This document shows positions 18,907-25,268 of a DNA stretch of 36,412 nt, piece after piece. The number at the start of each line of letters is the position of its first letter. Positions within the stretch are counted from its first letter, which is position 1. Below the pieces are notes generated by a model, which was not told the origin of the DNA, ran no database searches, and worked only from the letters and a program-made list of their open reading frames with translations. The stretch is from the NCBI GenBank assembly GCA_902554355.1, contig CACDOC010000009.1, positions 1 to 36,412 of the forward strand, in the 5' to 3' direction. The position numbers were made by a program, and so were the translations under genes. This stretch comes from an uncultured SAR86 cluster bacterium (GTDB lineage Bacteria; Pseudomonadota; Gammaproteobacteria; Magnimaribacterales; Magnimaribacteraceae).

Positions 18907-19742
18907 AGAGAATTAAGCTATTTACATACATCGTTAGCTTTATAGTGGCTTTCTTTTTTTCATATAATGTAAATGCAGCTAGTGGAGCTCCTTGCGGACA
19001 TTACTTATCTGAAAATGGATTAACTGAAGGGCAATGTGAAACTATAGAAGTTGATCCTTATGATTTATCTTCCCTTCAGAGGGGCGCACAAATTTATATG
19101 AATTATTGTTTAGGATGTCATTCCTTAAAGTTTGCAAGATATAAAAGAGTTTCAGAAGATCTTCAAATACCTTTAGATATGTTTCAAGAAAATTTAATCT
19201 TTGGAGATCAAAAACTGGGTGATTTAATTAGCATAGGGATGGATTCCAAAGAATCCAAAGTCTGGTTTGGAAACTCTCCTCCTGATTTGACTTTAGAAGC
19301 TGGGCTTAGAGGTCCGGACTGGATTTATACTTATTTAAAAAGTTTTTATATAGATGATTCAAGGCCATTAGGCGTGAACAATAAAGTTTATGAAAATGTA
19401 GGCATGCCTCATGCATTAATAGAAATGCAAGGTGAACAGTTTTCTGTATGTAAACAGATTCCTGAAATAGCTACTAATGGTGGCATAAAACAAGACCCTT
19501 TAACTGGAGAACAATTAACTGTAGAAAAGTGCGGCTTTCTTGAAGTAAAAGATGGGACTGGAATTCAAACGGCAGAAGAATTTGATCGATCGATGAAAGA
19601 TCTAACTAACTTTTTAGCCTATATGACTGATCCAATGAAAAAGGAAAGAGAGAGTATAGGAGTTTATGTACTCCTGTATTTATTTATTTTTACGATATTA
19701 AGCTATCTGCTTTATATAGAATTTAAGAAAGACCTTCATTAG
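18903..19742 (+). CDS. petC: Cytochrome c1 of the bc1 complex
   Basis: 279 residues: a signal peptide (about 1-26, cut after VNA), the heme c motif CLGCH at 69-73, a VGMPHALIEMQG block near 161-172, and one C-terminal membrane anchor (about 252-272) before a short basic tail. Cytochrome c1 takes electrons from the Rieske protein and hands them to a soluble or membrane cytochrome c. Two additional Cys pairs, Cys31/Cys45 before the heme site and one pair in the CKQIPEI...KCGF region, could form disulfides in the periplasm; I do not know how common they are. Its ATG overlaps the petB stop by four bases. sspA follows after 21 bases with its own ribosome site. Confidence 0.95.
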   Translation: MKRIKLFTYIVSFIVAFFFSYNVNAASGAPCGHYLSENGLTEGQCETIEVDPYDLSSLQRGAQIYMNYCLGCHSLKFARYKRVSEDLQIPLDMFQENLIFGDQKLGDLISIGMDSKESKVWFGNSPPDLTLEAGLRGPDWIYTYLKSFYIDDSRPLGVNNKVYENVGMPHALIEMQGEQFSVCKQIPEIATNGGIKQDPLTGEQLTVEKCGFLEVKDGTGIQTAEEFDRSMKDLTNFLAYMTDPMKKERESIGVYVLLYLFIFTILSYLLYIEFKKDLH

Positions 19743-19763
19743 TTTTTAAGAAAGGAGTAGTTT

Positions 19764-20399
19764 ATGGTATCCCTTAGTAATAGAACATCAATGGCATTAT
19801 TTTCAGATCCTTTAGATCACTACAGTCATAGAGTTAGGATTGTTATGTGTGAAAAAGGGGTAACTAGTGAAATAATTGACACAGATACAAAGAATCTTAG
19901 CTCAGAAATTTTAGAAGTTAGTCCTTATGAACAATTGCCTGTTTTAGTAGACCGGGATGTTTGTTTGTATGATTCAGTTATTTTAATGGAGTATTTAGAT
20001 GAAAGATTTCCTCATCCCCCACTTCTTCCTGTTTATCCTGTCTCAAGAGCACATATAAGATTATTCATACAGAGAATCGAAAAAGATTGGTGTGAGATCT
20101 TCGACAGTTTAATAGAAGGAGTTTCAGAGTCTAAAGCAAAAAAAATGAGAACAGAGCTTAAATCGCAAATATTGAGCATGTCTCCAATTCTTAAAGAAAA
20201 AGATTATTTTATGTCGGATGAATTTAGTTTAGTGGATTGTTGTATAGGTCCTATTTTATGGAGATTACCTCTTGTAGGCATAGAATTACAAAAGAATTCT
20301 AAAACAAAACCTATTTATGAATACATGCAAAGAATATTTACTAAGCCTTGCTTTATAGATAGTCTTTCTGAATTGGAAAAAGAAATTAGAAATAGTTAA
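19764..20399 (+). CDS. sspA: SspA, stringent starvation protein A
   Basis: 211 residues, the usual SspA length (E. coli 212). It has the glutathione-transferase fold of the family: an N-terminal thioredoxin-like part with ALFSDPLDHYSHRVRIVM (about 11-28), then EVSPYEQLPVLVDRD, LYDSVILMEYLDERFPHPPL and a helical C-terminal part. SspA binds RNA polymerase and alters promoter use under starvation and acid stress; it has no transferase activity. The strong AAGGAG-type site before ATG 19764 (AAAGGAG) suggests good translation. In Pseudomonas-type genomes sspB follows; here the convergent lpoA-like gene ends three bases away, so sspB is absent. Confidence 0.95.
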   Translation: MVSLSNRTSMALFSDPLDHYSHRVRIVMCEKGVTSEIIDTDTKNLSSEILEVSPYEQLPVLVDRDVCLYDSVILMEYLDERFPHPPLLPVYPVSRAHIRLFIQRIEKDWCEIFDSLIEGVSESKAKKMRTELKSQILSMSPILKEKDYFMSDEFSLVDCCIGPILWRLPLVGIELQKNSKTKPIYEYMQRIFTKPCFIDSLSELEKEIRNS

Positions 20400-20402
20400 T
20401 TT

Positions 20403-21557
20403 TTAATTTAGGTATTTGTAATTTCCGTTTTTAATCTTAAAAATGATAGATCTACGAAAAATGGATCTATCTTTAAAAGTAATATTTCCAGTTAGTCCTT
20501 TGTATTCGATCTTATTTAGATTTCTGGAGCCTTTTGTTAAAAGGACAATCTGAAAAGAATCGTATCCAATAGCAAACTTTCTTGTTTTGTTTTTTACAAA
20601 CTTTAGATCTTCGGGAAGGGGCGTAGGAAGCATAAATGGAAAGTCTATAGAAATTACTTCTTCAAGATCTTTATCAGTCTTTAGGAATTTTACCTCTTCC
20701 CCCCAATCATTAATTAAGAACACCTCCATTCCTTCAAAGTAGCTGTAATCCAGTGCTGGTTTTATGCTTCGAGCTTCTTGAGTACTAACGGATAGAAATA
20801 GAGAGTCTACGTCTTTCCTGGTTCTAGAATTGTGGTTTAACTCTTTAGAGATTGTTCTCGACAATTTTCTTTTCCTTTTAGTGCTTTGATCTAGTAGCAA
20901 TAAGTTAGCGAAAATTTCTTGTATTGATTCTTCTTTGTTTAGAGTTTTGTACTCAGCTACTTCTTTATCATATTGCTCTTTCAAAATTTTTCCAATTTCG
21001 TATTTATCGTTTGTGACTTTATTATCTATGATCATTATATTTCTATTATTAGAGTTCATAAATTCGATTAATTCAGATCTATCTTCATTCCTATTTACAA
21101 AAAATCTTCTAAAATTCTTATTTTTGTATTCTTTTTTAAAATTAGAAACAAGAATAGATTCTTTGTTGACGAATTTATCTAAACAATATTCGTTAAATTT
21201 AATTTCTAGAGAATTATTTAAAAGAAAGATAATGTTAAAAGCTTCTTTATTAACTTTTCTAGAACAGGAATCTTGGTTATTAAGATCAATAAATTTGATA
21301 ATAGGCGAGTACTTATTTTCTTTTGAAAATGCATAATAACTTGTTAAAAGACCTTTCACTTCATCAGGATATGCTTTTTTAGTCTCTGGATCAGATAGAT
21401 AAATAACATTTATATCTTTTGGCAGAGAGTTAAGTTTATAGTTTATTTTTGGCTTCTCTATTAATATCTCTTCTAGATTAATTGCATTAGTGCTTTTAGG
21501 ATTGCTAGAACAGCTAAATAAAATTAAAAAGGTTATTCCGATAAATAAATTCTTCAT
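20403..21557 (-). CDS. lpoA: Short LpoA-like lipoprotein (PBP1A activator family)
   Basis: 384 residues against 678 in E. coli LpoA. A lipoprotein signal ends in LFSC with Cys16 and Ser at +2, the outer-membrane sorting pattern. The remainder has the periplasmic-binding-protein-like LpoA domain: the strand-loop DVDSLFLSVSTQEARSIKP (about 253-271; LpoA has a similar block with FL-x-x-x-x-x-EAR), the later FAIGYDSFQIVLL, then GLTGNITFKDRS near the end. The N-terminal helical (TPR-like) domain of LpoA is missing, leaving about 30 residues of linker. LpoA reaches through peptidoglycan to switch on PBP1A. The place, back to back with rsmI, is the same as in E. coli (yraM-yraL). High K and N content is normal for this genome. 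Family call fairly firm, function inferred. Confidence 0.82.
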   Translation of the reverse strand: MKNLFIGITFLILFSCSSNPKSTNAINLEEILIEKPKINYKLNSLPKDINVIYLSDPETKKAYPDEVKGLLTSYYAFSKENKYSPIIKFIDLNNQDSCSRKVNKEAFNIIFLLNNSLEIKFNEYCLDKFVNKESILVSNFKKEYKNKNFRRFFVNRNEDRSELIEFMNSNNRNIMIIDNKVTNDKYEIGKILKEQYDKEVAEYKTLNKEESIQEIFANLLLLDQSTKRKRKLSRTISKELNHNSRTRKDVDSLFLSVSTQEARSIKPALDYSYFEGMEVFLINDWGEEVKFLKTDKDLEEVISIDFPFMLPTPLPEDLKFVKNKTRKFAIGYDSFQIVLLTKGSRNLNKIEYKGLTGNITFKDRSIFRRSIIFKIKNGNYKYLN

Positions 21558-21565
21558 TCTTAGTT

Positions 21566-22408
21566 ATGGATATTAAATCAGGAACTTTATATATAGTTTC
21601 CACACCTATTGGTAATTTAAATGATATTACGAATAGAGCAATAGAAATACTTAATAAAGTTGAGATATGTGCTGCTGAAGATACAAGAAATTCAATTAAG
21701 TTGTTTAATGCTTTTGATATTAATACGAAGCTTACTTCTTACCATAAATTCTCAGAAAAGAGCAAAACTACTGGTCTGATCAAATACCTTCTTAATGGAA
21801 AAGACGTAGCATTAATAAGTGATGCGGGAACACCTCTAATTTCTGATCCCGGAAAATATTTAGTTAATAAGGCAATTGAAGAAGGTATTGAAATTGTGCC
21901 TATTCCCGGTGTTTCTTCAGTTATTACAGCTTTAAGCATCTCTGGATTTAATCTTTATAATTTTAAGTTTTTCGGATTCTTGCCTAGAAAAAAGGCTGAA
22001 AGGGAAGAACGAATTTTGGAAATCTGCACCTCTGGAATTACGTCAGTGGTTTTTGAATCTGGAAAAAGGATAGAAAGGTTATTGCAAGAAATATCTAAGA
22101 TACTGCCTGAAAATGTGCCGATATTGATTGCTCGTGAAATGACAAAAATTCATGAAACTTATTATAGGGGAAATGTTATAAATATTATTAAGCAATTAAA
22201 TTCTTCTGAACATGGCACAAAAGGTGAATTTGTATTAGTTGTATCAGCTTATCAAAAGCCTTTTCAAGAAGGTCTATCGGATGAAGATATGAGAATTATG
22301 GACATTCTCTTCAACGCCTTACCTCAAAAGGAAGCTTTATTTTTAGCTTCAAAGATTTTAAAAAAGAAACGAAATTTTCTTTATAAAATCAAGATTGACA
22401 ATAATTAA
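21566..22408 (+). CDS. rsmI: RsmI, 16S rRNA 2'-O-methyltransferase (C1402)
   Basis: 280 residues, the RsmI length. Typical motifs of this SAM-dependent tetrapyrrole-methylase-like family: LYIVSTPIGNLNDIT (about 8-22), AAEDTRNSIKL (about 36-46), ALISDAGTPLISDPG (about 82-96) and the IPGVSSVITAL block (about 112-122). The enzyme ribose-methylates C1402 in the decoding centre, together with RsmH, which is also in this window. Its ATG lies only eight bases from the ATG of the divergent lpoA-like gene. rnpB follows about 40 bases after its stop, as in E. coli and Pseudomonas regions. Start choice is firm because nothing upstream is available in frame without entering the other gene. Confidence 0.96.
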   Translation: MDIKSGTLYIVSTPIGNLNDITNRAIEILNKVEICAAEDTRNSIKLFNAFDINTKLTSYHKFSEKSKTTGLIKYLLNGKDVALISDAGTPLISDPGKYLVNKAIEEGIEIVPIPGVSSVITALSISGFNLYNFKFFGFLPRKKAEREERILEICTSGITSVVFESGKRIERLLQEISKILPENVPILIAREMTKIHETYYRGNVINIIKQLNSSEHGTKGEFVLVVSAYQKPFQEGLSDEDMRIMDILFNALPQKEALFLASKILKKKRNFLYKIKIDNN

Positions 22409-22413
22409 AGAAA

Positions 22414-22442
22414 TTAATACTTATTCTTTAATCTTATACAAT
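22414..22442 (+). promoter_or_regulatory. rnpB promoter
   Basis: TTAATA at 22414-22419 and TACAAT at 22437-22442 lie 17 bases apart; each differs from the sigma-70 consensus at one or two bases. The predicted start, about seven bases after the -10, falls at 22449-22451, exactly where the RNase P RNA should begin. A second TATAAT at 22444-22449 overlaps the start and is probably not used. Confidence 0.6.
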
Positions 22443-22449
22443 ATATAAT

Positions 22450-22790
22450 TGAGTCGAGCCAGTTAGATAATCGCTCTATATTGAGAGGAAAGTCCGGGCT
22501 CCTTTGGACAAGACGCCAGGTAACGCCTGGGAGATGCAAATCTACGGAAAGTGCAACAGAAAATTAACCGCCTAATATAGGTAAGGGTGAAAAGGTGTGG
22601 TAAGAGCGCACCGCATATCAGGTAACTGAATATGGCTATGCAAACCCCGTCTGGAGCAAGACCAAATAGAAGTTCAATAGTTAGTCCTGGCTGAACTTGG
22701 GTAGGTTGCTTGAATCTTGCGGTGACGTAAGATCTAGATGAATGATTATCCTAGACAGAACCCGGCTTACAGGCTGGCTCAATCCCTTTA
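22450..22790 (+). ncRNA. rnpB: RNase P RNA (type A)
   Basis: The universally conserved core is plain: GAGGAAAGTCCGGGCTCC at 22485-22502, CAGGTAACGCCTGG at 22516-22529, GTAAGGGTGAAAAGGTG near 22580, GGTAAGAGCGCACCGC near 22600, the GGAGCAAGACCAAATAGAAGTTC stretch near 22650-22675, GGGTAGGTTGCTTGA near 22699, and AGACAGAACCCGGCTTACA near 22753-22771. The ends pair: GAGCCAG at 22456-22462 with CTGGCTC at 22774-22780 (helix P1). This is the catalytic RNA that matures tRNA 5' ends. Its place between rsmI and mraZ is the usual gammaproteobacterial one. The two ends are estimated to within about ten bases. Confidence 0.96.
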
Positions 22791-22824
22791 AATACCTATC
22801 TTCTTGGTAGAAATCTCATTAAAG

Positions 22825-22844
22825 CTTCTTTTATTGAAAAGAAG
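22825..22844 (+). terminator. Possible weak terminator after rnpB
   Basis: CTTCTTTT at 22825-22832 and AAAAGAAG at 22837-22844 form a perfect 8-bp stem with a four-base loop. It has few G-C pairs and the following GTGCAATTTATTT is only a loose T-run, so it may be a weak terminator or just a processing or stop point between rnpB and mraZ. Confidence 0.35.
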
Positions 22845-22880
22845 GTGCAATTTATTTGTAATTTATACTGGTATTTTTAA

Positions 22881-22910
22881 AAAAAGTGTGTAAAAGTGTG
22901 TAAAAGTGCA
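22881..22910 (+). promoter_or_regulatory. MraZ operator: three 10-bp direct repeats
   Basis: Three head-to-tail copies of a 10-bp unit close to TAAAAGTGTG occupy 22881-22890, 22891-22900 and 22901-22910 (nine, ten and eight matches), so GTG recurs at exactly 10-base spacing. MraZ proteins are known to bind short direct repeats with a 10-bp period upstream of their own gene (AAAGTG-type boxes in Mollicutes, TGGG-type in E. coli). A possible -10, GATAAT, follows directly at 22912-22917, so bound MraZ would cover the -35 region and repress the dcw operon. Confidence 0.75.
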
Positions 22911-22950
22911 CGATAATGTAACTATATAAAAATACTTTATATATAAAAAA

Positions 22951-23430
22951 ATGAGTTTAGGAATATACGGATCCAGTACTCTTACCCTTGATACAAAAGG
23001 AAGAGTGATTATTCCTGCAAGATATAGAGAGCTTTTAAGGCAAAGTTGCCAAGGAGAAATGGTTATTACCAAAGACCCTCAATACCCTGCACTAATGATA
23101 TATCCTGGAAAAGCATGGAAAGAGATATCTAGAAAATTTGAAGCTCTTGGCGGTCTAAATCAGAAGGTAAGACCCATTCAATGGAAAGTATTGGGGAATG
23201 CTTCTGTTACAGAATTTGAAGTAACAGAAAGGATGACTTTACTAATACCTCAAATACTTAGAGAGTTTGCTAATTTAGCTCTAAAAGCACAAGTCGCATT
23301 AATAGGAATGGGCTCAAAATTTGAGTTGTGGAATCTAGAAAATTGGGAGAAGAAACAATCCGGTTTAGAAGTTCCAGGAGAGGATTTAATTGAAGACCTG
23401 CCCTCTAGTTTGGAGGAAATACCGTTTTGA
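22951..23430 (+). CDS. mraZ: MraZ, transcriptional regulator of the dcw cluster
   Basis: 159 residues (E. coli 152). Two AbrB/MraZ-type DNA-binding repeats are present: the first has TLDTKGRVIIPARYRELL (about 11-28) with the classic D-x-KGR; the second, EVTERMTLLIPQILREF (about 90-106), has lost the KGR. MraZ forms ring-shaped multimers that bind repeated boxes in front of the cluster and represses it. Three such boxes lie just upstream. The start ATG 22951 follows an A-rich leader with no clear Shine-Dalgarno. Its stop overlaps the TTG start of rsmH, the usual second gene. The tail, rich in E and D (about 142-159), is somewhat longer than usual. Confidence 0.95.
   Translation: MSLGIYGSSTLTLDTKGRVIIPARYRELLRQSCQGEMVITKDPQYPALMIYPGKAWKEISRKFEALGGLNQKVRPIQWKVLGNASVTEFEVTERMTLLIPQILREFANLALKAQVALIGMGSKFELWNLENWEKKQSGLEVPGEDLIEDLPSSLEEIPF
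23412..23416 (+). promoter_or_regulatory. Ribosome site that sets the rsmH TTG start
   Basis: A full GGAGG lies at 23412-23416 inside the end of mraZ, ten bases before TTG 23427. The TTG overlaps the mraZ TGA. The next Met codon is internal to the conserved HEAVM block, so this ribosome site is the main support for TTG as the real start of rsmH. Confidence 0.65.
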
Positions 23431-24311
23431 GTATATTAACTCATGAAGCGGTAATGACAGAAGAAGTGTTAGAGAGTCTTATCCATTCAAGAAAAGGACT
23501 TTATGTAGATTGCACTTTCGGAGCAGGGGGCCACTCCTCAAGAATACTTGAAGAGCTAAATAAAGATGGAAAATTGCTTTCCATGGATAAAGATAAGAAT
23601 GCAACAAGATTCCTAAGCAAGAAGTTTACTAAAGACTCAAGATTCAAGATTATTAATGATTCTTTCAGTCAGTTATCTTTGTATGTAGAAAATGAAACCG
23701 TAAGTGGGGTACTTATTGATCTGGGTATCTCATCAACACAATTAGATGATTCAGACAGAGGTTTTAGTTTTCAGTTAGATGGTCCTTTGGATATGAGAAT
23801 AGATAATTCTCAAGGGATATCCGCTGAAGAATGGATAAATACAGCTACTAAGAAAGAAATTGAAGATGTTTTCTGGGTCTTGGGAGAAGATCGCTTCTCT
23901 AGAAGAATTGCGAAGAAGATTTGCGATATTAGGATTAAGAACCCAATAAGAACAACTAAGGAGCTTTCAGAGATCGTCTTATCAGCTGTATCTAGGAAAT
24001 CAAAAAAGCATCCAGCTACTAACATCTTTAGAGCAATTAGGATGAAAATTAATGAAGAGCTTGAAGAGTTATATAAAGTTTTAGAGGCATCAAGTTATGC
24101 ATTATGTTTTGGTGGTAGGCTTGCAGTAATTAGTTTTCATTCCATTGAAGATAGGATAGTCAAGAGATTCATTCAAGGTAAAGATCGTGTTGATACGTCT
24201 GTAAAATTTTCTTATATAGGAGATAGATTTATAAAAGCTACTTCTGAAGAAATTAAAAGAAACCCAAGAAGCAGGAGCGCAATTCTACGAGTTGCTGAAA
24301 AGGTGGCGTAA
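23427..24311 (+). CDS. rsmH: RsmH (MraW), 16S rRNA m4C1402 methyltransferase
   Basis: 294 residues. The family opening LTHEAVMTEEVL, the SAM-binding DCTFGAGGHS (about 28-37), GVLIDLGISSTQLDDSDRGFSF (about 95-116, read in parts), DGPLDMRID and the C-terminal ISFHSIEDRIVKRF are all present. It methylates N4 of C1402 of 16S rRNA, the same base whose ribose RsmI modifies; both genes are in this window. The start is a TTG sharing bases with the mraZ stop and supported by GGAGG. Its stop overlaps the ftsL ATG (TAATG), so mraZ, rsmH, ftsL are coupled. Confidence 0.96.
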   Translation: MSILTHEAVMTEEVLESLIHSRKGLYVDCTFGAGGHSSRILEELNKDGKLLSMDKDKNATRFLSKKFTKDSRFKIINDSFSQLSLYVENETVSGVLIDLGISSTQLDDSDRGFSFQLDGPLDMRIDNSQGISAEEWINTATKKEIEDVFWVLGEDRFSRRIAKKICDIRIKNPIRTTKELSEIVLSAVSRKSKKHPATNIFRAIRMKINEELEELYKVLEASSYALCFGGRLAVISFHSIEDRIVKRFIQGKDRVDTSVKFSYIGDRFIKATSEEIKRNPRSRSAILRVAEKVA

Positions 24312-24595
24312 TGAAATGTAAAAGAAATTATTTATCTTTGGTGCTTCTTTTTACCATCTCTTTTACTAGCTGCTTAGCTTTAGTATTACAGACTTACGAG
24401 TATAGAAATTCGTTTTCAGAATTAGATAAGTTGAAGATAGAGAAAGAAGAGCTGTACTTTAAATCAAGCATATTGATTGAAGAGGTTGAATATTATAAGA
24501 ATCACATTTCTTTAAGAGAAGTTGCATTAAATAGTCTAGGTATGAGGCTTCCTTCTAATAAAGAAAGAGTTGTTGTAACTAAAGGGGAAAGCTAG
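24311..24595 (+). CDS. ftsL: FtsL, division protein
   Basis: 94 residues, typical for FtsL (E. coli 121, others near 95). A short basic cytoplasmic start (MKCKRNY), one membrane helix (about 8-26), then a heptad-like coiled coil (about 33-65) and a C-terminal segment ending RLPSNKERVVV, which parallels the E. coli end of the protein. FtsL joins FtsB and FtsQ at the septum and activates FtsW-FtsI. Sequence conservation in this family is weak, so the call relies strongly on size, topology and position after rsmH. Unlike most clusters, ftsI does not follow; ftsQ starts on the last base of the stop (TAGTG). Confidence 0.88.
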   Translation: MKCKRNYLSLVLLFTISFTSCLALVLQTYEYRNSFSELDKLKIEKEELYFKSSILIEEVEYYKNHISLREVALNSLGMRLPSNKERVVVTKGES

Positions 24596-25254
24596 TGAAG
24601 CCTTATTTTATCTCCCTAGTGGCTATGATATTAGTTTTAGGCTGTTCTGAAGATATAAGCGAGTCTCTTAGCAACTCTTTAGTTATTACTTCAGAAAAAG
24701 AAATAATCTCAGATCTAGAGGGTCTAGAAATTCATTTACTTCAATACTTAAAAAAGTCATCAGTTAAAAATGTCTCTTTAGAAGATATTTTTGAAGATTC
24801 TTGGTTATCTTCTATTAAAACAGATTACTCACTGGATAGATCTGTGTCAGTAGAAATAAAAGAGCATCACCCCATCGCAAATATAGGGCGAGATAGATAT
24901 TTAACTCAAAGAGGTAAATCTATCAATCCTAAAGGTCAATTTAAGAAGTTAAGCATAATCAGAATAAATGGGCCTGAAGGTTCAATTAGTAATCTTATTA
25001 ATCTTTCTAGGGAACTACAGACCAAACTAAATAAGTTAGATTTAAAGTTAATAAGTTTTGAATTAAAAAATAAAGATCAGTTAAAAGCTAGGGATGATTC
25101 AGGAACAGAATACATCTTTTCTAAAAAAGAATTCCGGGTTCAGCTCGAACGTCTCGAGGATTATATCTCGTTCGAACTGAACTCAGGAAAAGGAAATCAT
25201 ATCAGATATATAGATTTTAGGTATAACAATGCCATTGCGGTTTATCACAGCTAA
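24595..25254 (+). CDS. ftsQ: FtsQ, division protein, with possible lipobox
   Basis: 219 residues (E. coli 276). After a short hydrophobic start (5-15) the periplasmic part begins with a POTRA-like stretch (about 25-80) and continues with VEIKEHHPIANIG, INGPEGSISNLI and the end with HIRYIDFRYNNAIAVY, which match the FtsQ beta domain (E. coli RISYVDLRYDSGAAV). FtsQ recruits FtsL and FtsB. The start is GTG 24595 sharing a base with the ftsL stop. Oddities: the cytoplasmic N-terminus is nearly absent, and the hydrophobic start ends in VLGC (Cys17), which resembles a lipoprotein signal. Whether it is lipidated or simply has a Cys in its membrane helix cannot be told here. Confidence 0.88.
   Translation: MKPYFISLVAMILVLGCSEDISESLSNSLVITSEKEIISDLEGLEIHLLQYLKKSSVKNVSLEDIFEDSWLSSIKTDYSLDRSVSVEIKEHHPIANIGRDRYLTQRGKSINPKGQFKKLSIIRINGPEGSISNLINLSRELQTKLNKLDLKLISFELKNKDQLKARDDSGTEYIFSKKEFRVQLERLEDYISFELNSGKGNHIRYIDFRYNNAIAVYHS
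25138..25182 (+). repeat. Inverted repeat (14-bp arms) inside ftsQ
   Basis: GTTCAGCTCGAACG at 25138-25151 and CGTTCGAACTGAAC at 25169-25182 are inverted copies with one mismatch (13 of 14 pair), separated by 17 bases that contain CTCGAG. It is more GC-rich than its surroundings and lies in the coding sequence of the FtsQ beta domain, about 90 bases before the ftsQ stop. It could fold as a stable hairpin in the mRNA or serve as a palindromic binding site. Confidence 0.7.
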
Positions 25255-25268
25255 TTTAAGGAGATGTT

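Noticed and set aside
20935-21336. A 133-codon hydrophobic plus-strand open frame opposite the lpoA-like gene
   Set aside because: Its leucine- and phenylalanine-rich look follows from reading Lys/Glu/Asn-rich AT codons backwards; the minus-strand gene has a lipobox and family motifs.
22395-22400. A perfect TTGACA near the end of rsmI
   Set aside because: No good -10 lies 16-18 bases downstream, and the TTAATA/TACAAT pair fits the rnpB start far better.
22409-22950. A tRNA or additional small RNA near rnpB
   Set aside because: The region is explained by RNase P RNA, a weak hairpin and the MraZ boxes; I saw no cloverleaf or other conserved RNA.
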